Assembly: GCA_003586115.2 (NCBI GenBank)
Contig: QVOM02000057.1
Coordinates: forward strand, 5,585,988 to 5,649,987
DNA from: Salvator merianae
Taxonomy: Eukaryota > Chordata > Lepidosauria > Squamata > Teiidae
Length of the DNA stretch: 64,000 bases
Reading direction: 5' to 3'
Positions 33,034 through 43,897 of the stretch are shown here, one piece after another. The notes beneath the pieces are model-generated. The model was not told the DNA's origin and ran no database searches. It worked only from the letters and a program-made list of their open reading frames with translations. Both the position numbers and the translations under genes were made by a program. The stretch's first letter is position 1. Every line of letters starts with the position of its first letter.

Positions 33034-36000
33034 ATGGCGTCTGCTGCCGCCAGGGGGAACCACGTGTGGGTGGGCTCGGAGACGGGCATCTTGAAAGGTA
33101 ACGGCAAGAGGGACTGTGGAGGGAGGGGATTCAGGGGGCAGGAGGAAATAAATGAAGTCGAGACGAGGTCAGAAGATGGCGCATGGCATCTCCTTCCAGG
33201 CTCATGTTGGTGGCGCCGTGGAAAGAGCGCTCGCGAGCAGGTGGAGGGTGCCAAGAGGGTTCATGAGCATGTGTGGAGTGCTGTGGAAAGAGTGCTTGTG
33301 AGCGTGTGGGGAGTGCTGGCAGAAAGAGCATGAGTATATGGTGAGCTTTCAAACCCTCTTTCCTCAAATGAAGATTTCAAAATGTCCTGCCCCATTCCTT
33401 CACGTTTCTCCTTCTTTTTAGGGATCAACCTGCAGAAGAAACAGGCCTCAAACTACAAATTGGGCGATGTACTTAGCCGACAGGAGGCCGTCACTGCCAT
33501 GTGTTGGGGTGACCCGTTTGAATCTGAGGTGATGAGACTGGCAATCCTTCGGGGAACTTGTGGGGTTTGAAGGGAGGGAAGTTGGCAAAGGAAACAGGGG
33601 AGCTGGGAAAACTTTTCCAGGTTTTGCACAGTTCCCACTCTCTGTATTTGAAATCAGTTTAACAGCCAACACCAGCAGCTAAACCTGTGGTGCTGGCAAA
33701 ATATTTTATTTTATTGTATTGTATTTATTTAAGAATGTATATCCTGCCCTTCACCAGAAGGTCACAGGGCAGGGCAGAACAATGATAGCCCTTCCTAACG
33801 AGGGGGAGATTTTCACTTTCTCTTCCTTATGACTCCCCTAGATTTTCGTGGGCTTGCTTGATGGATCAGTCAGATTGTTCAGCACTGAGAAAAGCAAATT
33901 CATTGAATGTCGGGAGAACCTGGGAGGTGAGGGTCCCTTTTGTGGATTGGCTGTCCTTGACGGGTAAGGGATGACCCCTTCTATTTTCTTTACTAATCTA
34001 TTATCTTGGGGGAGCAGCTTTCCGACATGTAGACCTAGGTGCTCACCACTTTTAATGCCATGTTTGTGTCATGTGCTCTCCTAACCTGACCCTAAGGATT
34101 CTGAGGGCAAGATCCCAAAGGAGTTTGCTAGCGTAGGTTAGACAAACCATGAATCTTCATGCCCTGTTGCCCTTGTTTCTATGTTGTAGAAGGTCATTTC
34201 TGAAGCCACGAGGATCCTTGTAACCTGAGGGTTTATGGGCTCACCCTTATATGCCGTGGTCCATCGCACACTGATCTCTGCATGGCATATAACTTCTGTT
34301 TACCTGCTCTGATAGATCTAGAAGTATGCTTTGCTTTTCGGGTACCTTGCGTGGATACGATTTGATCAAATTTGGAGGACTTTAATTTTCTTTAGCTGGG
34401 AACTAACATTGTGAATTATGCATATCAGCGGTGTGGACATCATCATCATTATTTATATTTGTATCTCATCCTTCACAGGATGGGTTACAACATATGATAA
34501 AAATACAAGCACTAAAACATATTTAAAATATAACCCACCCAACCTCCCTGGCAGGACTACATTCAGAGGAAGCCAAGCATGAAGGCCTGGATGAAGACAG
34601 ATGTTTTAACCAGGTGCCGAAAACCATATAAAGTTGGCACCTGTCATGCCTCCACCGTGAGGCCATTCTACCCAGCACAGACATACTTTATGCAGTATTA
34701 ATACTCCCAGCTGTCATGAGATAAAGGAGAATATAATATTCACCACAAGAAAGAAACACTGATTTCTCTTCTATCTTTAGTCCTCTTTTTATATCTTTTC
34801 TTTACCGCGACCTCACAACTTTTTTGCAGCTGCCTCATCACCTGCAGAGAGTCTGGTTTATTGAAGGTCTGGCAGGAAACCTCCGAAAATGTGAGTCCCC
34901 TCTAGCAAATTACAGGGATGGGAGGAGAGAGTAGGGGCGGGGAGGGAAGGAAGAAGAGAAAGAAGGAGAGAACAGGGAAGGAGGGAGGGAAGGAAGGAAG
35001 GAGAGAGAGTAGGAGAGGGAAGAATCCAGTATATGTGTCTGGTATACAAGGAGACTGTAGAAAGTGCTTGAATTTTATTATTTATAATTGTTGCTTTATT
35101 TCTTCTTGGAATAAATCTGAGTTTTTCTCATTGCTGTAAGCTATGAGAGACTGAGAACAAATGACAGTTGTCTCCAAAATAAGAACACTGGACCTTCTGA
35201 GGGTTATTCTATCTTTTAAACCAGAGCCTTCTATGTCCACCGGAATATCTTCGTCTGTCTCTTGTCTATATTCCCACCAACACCATTTCCCGCCCTGTTC
35301 CAGGTGGAAGTCCAAGCAGGTGCCAACTTGTGCCGCATGCGCCAGAACCCAGACCTGCCTCACTACGTGGCCACAGGTGGCAAAGAGAACTGCCTGAAGG
35401 TCTGGGACTTGCAACGACCTCGGGAACCCATTTTCCAGGCCAAAAATGTGAGTACTGAATACTTCAGAATATTCTGGGATACCTTCTGCTAGATTTTGAC
35501 GGTATTTCCAGGAGGAAGATGCAAGGGACTGCTCACAGGGCTGAGGCAACGGTGACTCGTCGCTTTAAGCATGGGTGTTCGCAGGGACAGGATGGGGAAT
35601 TCCTGGGCACAAAAACATGTCTGCTCCGAGGGTGGGTCTCACGTCGGTGCACCGCGAAAAAGCGCACGCCTCTAAAGCCAGCAATCACGCAGTCCGTGCC
35701 TGCGAGTACCTGCGCTTAAAGCTACAAGCCGCCAACAATTCCAGCCATTTCCAAGAACCAGAATTACATATTCTATGTAATTTCTTGGGAGAAAACATCT
35801 ACGATTTACCTTTTCATCTTCCCTTGTTATTCCGTTACAGGTGCGTCATGATTGGCTTAACCTGCGGGTACCTGTCTGGGAGCGAGACATGCAGTTCTTG
35901 CCTGGATCAGAGAAGATTGTCACCTGTACTGGGCACCATCAGGTAAGGTACAGGAGAAGCCAATCCTAAATAACGACCTAAGTGTTTTTATCAGGTGTCA

Positions 36001-39000
36001 TTTGGAAAAGCCAATCATAAATAATGACCCGAGTGTTATTATCAGGTACGGTTTGGAAAAGCCAATCATAGGTCATTTGCTGAGCATTGATTAATTAATG
36101 TAGTGGGTAGGGGGGTCATACTGGGGCCCAGGAGTCCCATAGGAAGCTCCCCGGGTGACCTTCGCTAATCCCTGCCTCTCTGCCTAGTCTATCACAATGT
36201 TAATGATAAAATAGGGATTGCAACAGGATAGTTATAAGTAGAGACAAGGCAGAGATCTTATGTACAGGTCAATAGGGGAGAAAATGCTCCTTCAGGTAGT
36301 TGGGGCCTGTTTCTGCCTTACTTGTTTTAAACCTCATTGGCGGATCAGAGACCAAGGGTTGACTGGAGGGTTATAAACCTTCATAGTCAAGTAAAAGAAC
36401 AAGGGAAATATTTTTCAATGGCCTTGTGCCTTCTCAGCCCCATAATAAACAGATGGTAGCGATGACACTATTAATAAATACACGAATGGAGAGGCCCCAT
36501 TGGCGATATCCAGGAGCTGCGTTTTCCTCTGGGGGAGCCTACCTTTTGCCTTCTTGTCTCCATATGCCTAGGTCCGCCTCTATGATCCCAGCAGCCCGCA
36601 GCGCCGCCCGGTTTTGGAGACCGTGTTTGGGGAGTACCCCCTCACTGCCCTGTCCCTGACTCCAGATGCAAAGTGAGTCCCAGGTCTCTCCTGTTCCCCC
36701 CCCCGCTCCACCCCCCCACCCCGCCTCTCAATTCTGCTTCCTGTTTTGTGTTCATACCTCCAAACTGGGGCCTTCTCCGGGAATCAGTTGCTAAATGGGA
36801 AATGCTTTTAAAAAATATTCTAATTCTGCTCCCTTTTCTTGCCTCCCTCTCCGCAGTGCCGTTGTAGTGGGCAGCTCCCGAGGTGATGTCGCAGTCATAG
36901 ATCTGAGGAAGGGTAAGGAGAGAGGAAGAGGAAACAGAACTCTGTGAAGGTTTTGCCTTTGTCTTCTGCTTAAGAGGCCCAGAAGCAATTGGTGGGCTAT
37001 TTATTGTATGAGATGGAATGCAGGACTAGATGGGCTGTGGCCTGATCCAGCAGGGTTCCTTTTAGGTTCTTATGCTTTGTATTGTGGTAAAAATCAGCTG
37101 GACCAAAAGAAAATCAAGGCAAAGCTACAGCTTTGTTATTATTTACTAGGGGACTAGGGTGGCCATGCCAGAAATCAGAGCAATGGAGTCGCACCTTGTG
37201 ATTCTTAAAACAAGCTAATTTAGAGTAATACAAAATAAGAGGATTATAATAGGCGTGATTTAATGTGAAGCGTGGTTTTCCTTTTGGTTGTTCTGATTTG
37301 TTGTGGGTTCACTTTCATTGGATGATCCTGGCATCCCCAAGGTAGCTTAGCTGGTGATTGAAACAGGGCCTTTGTGGAAATACGCTCTTCCCTGAAATTT
37401 TGTCTCAGCAAGGGAAGTTCTGCACTTAGAGAACTTGGCTGATCCTTTGTCCGTACGGAAAAAGTTCAGCCTGTGAAATGGGCACATTGGCTGGAAACTT
37501 TAAAATGTGAACTGGCTAGAAACTTTTTAAAAAATAGATAAGGGGAGAGGATCAGAAATGTGGGTATCAAACTCCTCTCTCTGAGCAGCGTCACAGCAGA
37601 TTTTACCAAAGCGTTGTAACAGGTCTGGTTTCTCCTTGCAGCAGGGCAGCTGGTGAAATGCCTGAAGAGTTTTGCTGGCAGCGTCCGTGCCATTCAGTGC
37701 CACCCAACGCTTCCGCTAGTGGCATCTTGTGGACTGGACCGTTTCCTTCGCGTCCACAACCTCCACGACAAGCGCTTGGAATACAAGGTAAGGAGAGGAG
37801 ATGTCGGAAGTCAGTGGCCGAGCCCTTCCAGATATAGGTAGACACTGATTCTGGCAAGCCGTGCCAGTTTGGTTGGACTCTACAACTTCTCCATGATTAG
37901 CCAATCTCCACTATCTTCTTCTCCGGGCTTCAAACCTCTGTTTTGTTTCCATCTAAGAGCTTGTAGACATGCCGAGTTAAAGAGCTCCAAAGGGGAGCTA
38001 AGGATTGTGTTTGTTTGGTTGAGTCATATGCTCCTCTTAAGCCAGAAGGGTGTCCATAAGAACCTAAGAGAAGCCCTGCTGGATCAGGCCACAGCCCATC
38101 TAGTCCAGCATCCCATCTCACCCAGTGGCCCACCGATTGCTTCTGGGCATCTCAAGCAGAAGATGAAGGCAAAACCTTCACCTGCTCTTGACTCCCTGCA
38201 AATGGCCTTGAGAGGCCTCCTGCCTGCCTCTCCAACCTGGAGGTGGTACTGGGGCATCCATTCTAAAAGGTTTTGATTCACCTGCCCATCAGAACATAAG
38301 AGAAGCCCTGCTGGATCAGGCCATAGCCCATCTAGTCCACCATCCTTACTCACCCAATGGCCCACCAATTGCTTCTGGGCATCTCAAAACTTTCACCTGC
38401 CCTCCACTCCCTGCAAATGGCCTTCAGAGGCCTCCTACCCATCTCTCCACCCTGGAGGCAGTACCTAGGCATCCATTCTAGTAGCCATTGATACACCTGT
38501 CCTCCAGGAATTAAGAGGAGCCCTGCTGGATCAGGCCACAGCCCACCATGTCCAGCATCCTGTCTCACCCGGTGGCCCACCAGTTGCTTCTGGGCATCTC
38601 AAGCAGGGCTTCCCCAGAAGATATTACCAAATAGACAGTCTGTATGGGAGGAAGATAGTCAAATTTTGACAATCGTGTTGGACAAAACTGTATTATACGT
38701 AGGATGACCGATGCTGATGTTGAAACCTAATTTAAAATATATCCTTAATCAGCCCAAACGTTTCTTTTCAACCCAAACTTCAGAAAATCTTCTCCTGTAC
38801 TCCTGTCCTGCCCAGATTTTCTTGACTTTCATGTTCTGGACTGAAAACTGTCCCACATTCCTTCCAGGTCTATCTGAAGTCGCGGCTCAGCTGTCTAATA
38901 CTCACCACTAGAGCGAAATGGGAGGTAAGTCTAAAGGAACACGTGCCTGAAGACTAGTACTGGCTGCCCAGTATAGTTAGACACGGCTGAGAGGTGTTGA

Positions 39001-39408
39001 ACTCTTGATTAGGGGTGCACAGACTGTTTTACAAGGGTCTGATGAGACTGGTGGAAAACCTGACAAGCTCCCCTGGGATTTAAATAAATGCCTTGCTTTG
39101 CCTGTAGAGCATACACCTGAGCTGAGATTTCTCTCTCGCGAACAGCAAGCGACTGTTGCTTTTAAAACTAGGGTCCTATTAAAGCACACGTGTGCCAATG
39201 CGTCCTGGTGTTCTGTTCTCAGGACGAAGGCCTCAACCAGCCTTCAGCAGACGAGCTGGATGAAGTGAAAGAGGAGGATGAAGAAGATGACCTCTGGAAG
39301 TCTATGGAAGTGGTGACGACCAAGCGGAAAGCTGAACTGGCGGGAGAGGGACCTCAGAAGGACAGCAGGCTAGAAAAGAAGAAAATTAAGAAAGCCAAAT
39401 CCTCATAG
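33034..39408 (+). CDS. WDR74: WDR74, nucleolar WD40 ribosome-biogenesis protein
   Basis: WDR74 (yeast Nsa1) is a nucleolar WD40 protein of pre-60S maturation that works with the AAA ATPase NVL and the exosome helicase MTR4. Eleven exons join in frame: 33034-33097, 33422-33528, 33842-33963, 34830-34890, 35304-35447, 35841-35942, 36572-36672, 36857-36912, 37642-37787, 38868-38924 and 39223-39408 (1146 nt, 381 residues; human 385 as I recall). The N-terminus (NHVWVGSETGILKG) and repeats such as ATGGKENCLKVWDLQ, VTCTGHHQVRLYDP and VASCGLDRFLRVH match human WDR74 and outline one beta-propeller. The tail is acidic (DEVKEEDEEDD) then lysine-rich (KKKIKKAK), a probable nuclear/nucleolar signal. The third exon runs past an internal GTGAGG to a GTAAGG donor, which the protein match requires. 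In mammals it lies beside SNHG1 and STX5, as it does here. Confidence 0.97.
33700..33790. repeat. SINE/LINE tail fragment
   Basis: (ATTT)-rich run followed by 'tatcctgcccttcaccagaa', the shared tail seen in squamate SINE/L2 elements; in WDR74 intron 2. Confidence 0.5.
34440..34640. repeat. L2-like tail fragment in WDR74 intron 3
   Basis: 'atttatatttgtatctcatc' and 'acccacccaacctccctgg' resemble the block at 9420-9600 (same family, independently degraded). Confidence 0.5.
34915..35015. repeat. Purine-rich (GGAA/GAGA)n tract
   Basis: Low-complexity purine run just after the WDR74 exon 4 donor. Confidence 0.8.
35959..36075. repeat. 51-bp tandem repeat, two units plus a partial third
   Basis: Units start 'gccaatc' at 35959, 36010 and 36061. 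The first two are about 85-90% identical. The array begins 16 bp after the WDR74 exon 6 donor. Confidence 0.85.
36930..37075 (+). repeat. CR1-type LINE 3' end in WDR74 intron 8
   Basis: 'gaaggttttgcctttgtc' to 'ctgatccagcagggttcc', beginning about 20 bp after the exon 8 donor. Confidence 0.8.
38055..38608 (-). repeat. Three CR1-type LINE 3' ends in head-to-tail tandem
   Basis: Copies start at about 38057, 38291 and 38510, each opening with a variant of 'agaagccctgctggatcagg'. All are antisense to WDR74, in intron 9. Confidence 0.85.
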
Positions 39409-40150
39409 CAAGTTGAAGAGCAGGGCGACGCCCGCCTTTTTCCAGACTAGGGGAGTTAGGATGCCAACATGGCTGAATCTTAGGGTCAGACATGGGGTTG
39501 ACACCGGAGAAGAAGGCCGTGACTGGGGGAATCAAGGGGGAGCAGGCATGGAAGAATTTCTGGAATCTTCCACTGCTCTGAGGGCTTTCCACCTTGGCAC
39601 AGCTGTGCAGGGCCGTTCGGCCTGGGCTGTGGCATTGTGCCAGGCAACGCTTTCTTCTTCCTGCATTGGGTGCATTGCTGAACCCAGCCAAGTTGGGGTG
39701 CGGTGTCCAGCGTCAGACTGAACCGTCAGACCGAACTGGCTTACGCCAACTTCACGTCGCCTTTCCGAGAAAGGAGTTTGTGCAGCAAACATTTGTTGCT
39801 CTGGAGCAGGGCTCTTGTTTGCGGGATCTCGAGGGAAGAAATCGTGTGTGGGAATGAGAAAGAGAGACGGCATTTTCCGTTTACGTTCCTTGGCACCACC
39901 TTGGCAGCTGAGCAGTTCAATCCCATTTGATAAAACAAGCCACCACGGACAATACATCTGTGCCTGGGATGTTTTGCTGTTTGCTCTGGCAAAGCATTAT
40001 GGGAAAATCCATTCAGTGCCTCCCCGTTTGCTGATCATGGCATTTCCAGTTCAGAAAAATATATAATCTTTGCAGTCTTGTAGATTGTAAACCACTCGGT
40101 ATAGAAATGTTTAAAATAAACAAACAAATGAGTACAAAATAAAAGTAGGC
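39409..40150 (+). other. WDR74: WDR74 3' UTR and downstream sequence
   Basis: AATAAA at 40115-40120 and 40138-40143 are candidate poly(A) signals, within a SINE-tail-like 'gtaaaccactcggtatagaa' context, so a repeat may supply the signal. Confidence 0.5.
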
Positions 40151-40568
40151 ATCCTCATTTCCCCTGCATCAGGGTCTTTTCCAAGGAGTCCACTGTTCTC
40201 CTTATGTGGCCAAAGTATTAGAGGTTCAGGATTTGTCCTTCTTGTAAGCAGTGGAAAGGAAGTTCAGTACGGCTGTTGAAAACAGAAGAGTTAAGGAGGA
40301 ACAAGACAACTAGAGATAAGGGAAATAATATTCCATGTGGAATATTCCCAACATTTTCAGCTGGCTGTTCAGTGGACGTTAAATTTCGCATAATAATCTT
40401 TACTGTCAGACTTTGTTTTTCTTTGTTTTGCTTGCTATGTGTATTGTTGTACAGAGAAATAATAATAATATTATTAAATTTATTAGATCCCTGACCAGAA
40501 CAGAATATTATTTACAGTATCACAAAAAAGCAAAAATTACAATATCCATTAAAAGCAATCACATTTAA

Positions 40569-40702
40569 GGCTGCATTCAGGCACAGTTTATTCTGCTATA
40601 TTTGGATACTCCAGAATAAAGCATGGATATTCTGGAATATCCGTGCTTTATTCCGGAATATCCAAATATAGCAGAATAAATAAGCGGTGGCTGGATGCAG
40701 CC
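40569..40702. mobile_element. Foldback (palindromic) MITE, about 134 bp
   Basis: Two arms of about 63 bp are inverted copies: the left arm starts 'ggctgcattcaggcacagtt' and the right arm ends 'ggtggctggatgcagcc'. They share the core 'ctgctatatttggata' and its complement and have almost no loop. Flanking TAA on both sides may be the target duplication. No coding capacity. Confidence 0.8.
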
Positions 40703-40919
40703 TAAAAGATTTAATACGTGGGGGGAAATCAGAATAAAGTAGAATCAAACAAAACCCCAGATCTACTACCAAGCCTCCAAAAAACTTATTCAGAGGATGT
40801 CAGGCTGCTTAAGGGCTCGTTGGCATCTTAGTAAAATTTGTATTAACAGGCAAACGTGTCTGTTCCAAAGCAAATAACAGAACGGGTTACCCTCCTGTAA
40901 GGTCTACGCAGGAGTAAGT

Positions 40920-41134
40920 CCCATGAAGCTCCACGTGGTCTAAATGCGGCGGATCGGGGGAGAGAGAGAGACCATGGGGATCGGGCGGCGGGGCTACTCT
41001 GCCTGCCCTCGGTGGGAGGAGGGGGCCCAAGGTGACCTCATAAAGCCGCCTAGGGGATCCGAGGGTTGGCTGAGCCGCCGGGAACCTTTGGCGGGTCGCG
41101 CCGGGCCGGCGCCCGTCCAGGCGCCGCGCGGGCG
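40920..41134 (+). promoter_or_regulatory. GC-rich promoter / 5' UTR of the small acylated-protein gene
   Basis: CpG-rich sequence ahead of the ATG at 41135, rising sharply from AT-rich flanking DNA. No TATA box seen. Confidence 0.5.
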
Positions 41135-43897
41135 ATGGGCTGCACGGGGTCCAGCGAAGTGGTTTCCATCGACGAGGAGGACGCGGCGCCCGCGGCGCCC
41201 GCGGCGAAGTCGACCGCTCACTCCGTGGACAAAGGTGAGGAGGCGATCGCGGACGGGTAGGGGAATCCTCGGCGGCTGGGGGAAATCCCGGCAGAGCGAC
41301 GCAAGCGGAGTGGGCGTGGCTTGTTCGTGATGGAACAGAAAGCAGCAAGGGGCGGAGACTCGAGGGGGAGAAGGCGGGGCGCGGGTAGGGTGGGGGGGGC
41401 TTGCAGGGAGGTGTGGCTTTGAAATGCTTTAAACTCCATATTTTTCTGCTGTAGGGAGGACTATGGCAGTAAAGCAAAGTGCCTGGAAAGCAGAGGGTTG
41501 TTAGTTCGATCCCTAGCCTCTCCCTGGAAGTAGGCAGTGGAAAATCCTTCTGTATCTTGCCAAGAAAACTGCATAGAGGGCCCCATGGAGTGATCATAAT
41601 TCAGTGTTAAAGCAAACTGCCTAGAAAGCAGAGAGTCACTGGTTCTATCCCCAGTCTCTCCCCAGAAGTAGGCAATGGCAGAAGACTACTGTATCTCTGC
41701 CAAGAAGGCTGCATAGAGAGAGACCCATGCAGTCAACCAGGAGTTGGACATGACTCGGTGGTACCCGACAGCAATAAAAATTTCTCTGCTGCGGAATTTG
41801 TTTTAAACTGCACTCCCCGCCATCTCTTAACCACAGTTTTTATTCCAAATGGCCAGTGGCTCCGTAGACTTCGAATTAAGTGTTCTGCTCTCAAAATTAA
41901 GCTGATGCCTGGTCTTAGTTTTGTTGGGTGGAATTTTCAACTGGAAAGCCTTTGAAACAAGGAACCCGGGATGTTGTGAACTCTTTGGTTTTGGTCTGGA
42001 GCATAAGAAAGCAGCCCCTGACTCCAGGGATGGTGCAGTCTGAAAAGTTGTCCAAAGACACAGTGTATCAGGGGCCCTGAAATTAAGGCAACAGGCAATA
42101 TTGAAGTTTGTTGCTTCCAGAGCGCAAGGTTTCCTACTTCTGAAATGGAGGCAATTTAGAAGGAACAACATACTTCCTATTTCCATTATTTATTAATATT
42201 ACCAAGTATTTGTGGGTTTTATATTCCACCTCTTTTCTGACGACTGTTGTTTAGCTGAAGGTCCCTGAGGCTGCAAACTTACATCACAATTTATTTTTTG
42301 CATCCTACCAGGAAATTCAACCCAGGACTGACTTTTTGGCTGTGTCCACACTGGGCTGCAGGCTATGTGTCGGCATGGTGTATCATCCCACTGCAGGGGA
42401 TGAAGTGTTGAAGCAGCCCAGAGTGCAAAAATGGCAGTTAGGTCAGGTCTCAAACTGCAGTCCCCCAGATTTTCTTGAACTACAACTCCCACCATTACCT
42501 GCCACTTTCTACTGGGGACTGTTACAGAATGCTGGGAAATGTATTTCAGGAACATCTGAATGGCAGATGCCTTGGAGCAGCGGGGCCTTCTCTCTGGTGG
42601 CACCTACAGTCTGGAATGTTCTTCCCTCAGATGCCCAGGAGGCATCTACCATCATTTCTCTTAAGCACCAGCTGAAAACTTATTTGTTCACCCAGCCCTT
42701 CCCAGTGTGATACAGTGTCTGTTTTCTTGTCGCTTTTTTTCCCCTGGGAAATAACTATGAAATACTACTAGAAGACTTCTGTGTGCAGATAGCCGCCCAC
42801 TGAGCTGCGGGACCATGTTACTTTTTGAAAAAACATTATTAAAATCAATGAAAACTAATGAGAGCAAAGAAAAAGAAGGGAGCAATATAACAAACTGTAG
42901 ATCAGTCTCTCTATAAACCACTGAGTTCTTAGGGCAATTCCACACTGTTTGGTCTACCAGACCAGCTAGTATACTGGGAGCCTCCCTTAGAATATAAGAA
43001 CATCAGAGGAGCCCTGCTGGATCAGGCCGCAGCCCATCTAGTCCAGGACCCTGTCTCACACAGTGGTCCACCAGTTGCTTCTGGGCATCTCAAGCAGAAG
43101 ACGAAGGCAAAACCTTCACCTGCTCTCCACTCCCTGCAAATGGCCTTTAGAGGCATCCTGCCTGTCTCTCCAACCTGGAGATGGCACCTAGGCATCCATT
43201 CTAAATAAGAACCTAAGAGGAGCCCTGCTGGATCAGGCCGCAGCCCATCTAGTCCAGGACCCTGTCTCACACAGTGGTCCACCAGTTGCTTCTGGGCATC
43301 TCAAGCAGAAGACGAAGGCAAAACCTTCACCTGCTCTCCACTCCCTGCAAATGGCCTTTAGAGGCATCCTGTCTGTCTGGGATGGTCTAAGGAAGGCCCC
43401 AAGTAAATATCAGGTAAATACCAACAAGAAGAAAGATGCAGTCGGGTTGGTGCCAGGTCTCTACAAAAAGTGAGCCAAAAGCTAAAAGGCAGTCCTAATT
43501 TTGCTGCCCTTCTATCATCTTGACCGTGTCATTTCTGTTTGCAGCAAAACAAACGAGAAAACACCACATGAGAAGAAAACGTTCCACGAGCAAGAAAAAG
43601 GCAGCCGAAACAGATGCTCCGCCAAGAGATCAGGCTGAAAACACAAAGATCTACGTCATTTGGAGGCGGTGTTCCGTCTTCAGCACCCGCCGGGAATCTT
43701 CCAAGAGCATCAAGAGCCAGGATTTAGACGCTGCTGGCCCGAGCCAACCCAATCGCCACGGCGAGCCGACCCTTCTGGGCTCCCAGCCCTTAACCTCTGC
43801 GGGAAAAGTGCCTCCAGAATCTCAAAAGACAGAGAATCCGGACAGAAAAGACAAACCAGGCGAAGACCAAATCGTTCCGACATCTGGGCCGCCATAA
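41135..43897 (+). CDS. Small putative N-myristoylated basic protein, function unknown
   Basis: Exons 41135-41234 and 43545-43897 join in frame (GTGAGG donor, TTTGCAG acceptor) to give 150 residues ending at TAA 43895-43897. The N-terminus MGCTGSSEVVS fits a dual acylation signal: Gly2 for N-myristoylation with Ser6 favoured, and Cys3 for palmitoylation. Residues 12-24 are acidic then Ala/Pro-rich. Exon 2 opens with a strongly basic patch (KQTRKHHMRRKR to SKKKAA), which would bind acidic membrane lipids. A short conserved-looking core follows (KIYVIWRRCSVFSTRRESS), then a disordered Pro/Ser/Lys tail. No transmembrane segment or enzyme motif. A membrane-anchored adaptor is an inference. I do not recognise the gene. 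The ATG has a strong Kozak context (GCGATGG) in a CpG-rich first exon. Confidence 0.7.
41456..41776 (+). repeat. Dimeric tRNA-derived SINE in the intron of the small acylated-protein gene
   Basis: Two related monomers (about 41456-41600 and 41601-41776). Each has an A-box-like start ('gtaaagcaaagtgcctgg' / 'gttaaagcaaactgcctag'), a B box ('gttcgatcc' / 'gttctatcc') and the 'tgccaagaa-actgcatagag' body. The second ends with 'caaccaggagttggacatga'. Confidence 0.8.
42468..42712 (+). repeat. L2-like LINE ORF2 C-terminal fragment
   Basis: 42580-42710 translates to AFSLVAPTVWNVLPSDAQEA and then SLKHQLKTYLF, the standard L2-type ORF2 C-terminus. It is preceded by an 'actacaactcccacc' repeat piece. 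Confidence 0.7.
42990..43378 (-). repeat. Tandemly duplicated CR1 3' end
   Basis: Two copies 211 bp apart share rare variants absent from other CR1 copies here ('ctagtccaggaccctgtctc', 'acagtggtccaccagttgc'), so they arose by local duplication, not separate insertions. They lie 165 bp before the second coding exon of the acylated-protein gene. Confidence 0.85.

Noticed and set aside
41456..41600. tRNA gene (A and B boxes present)
   Set aside because: The body is a SINE with a partner monomer and no cloverleaf acceptor stem.
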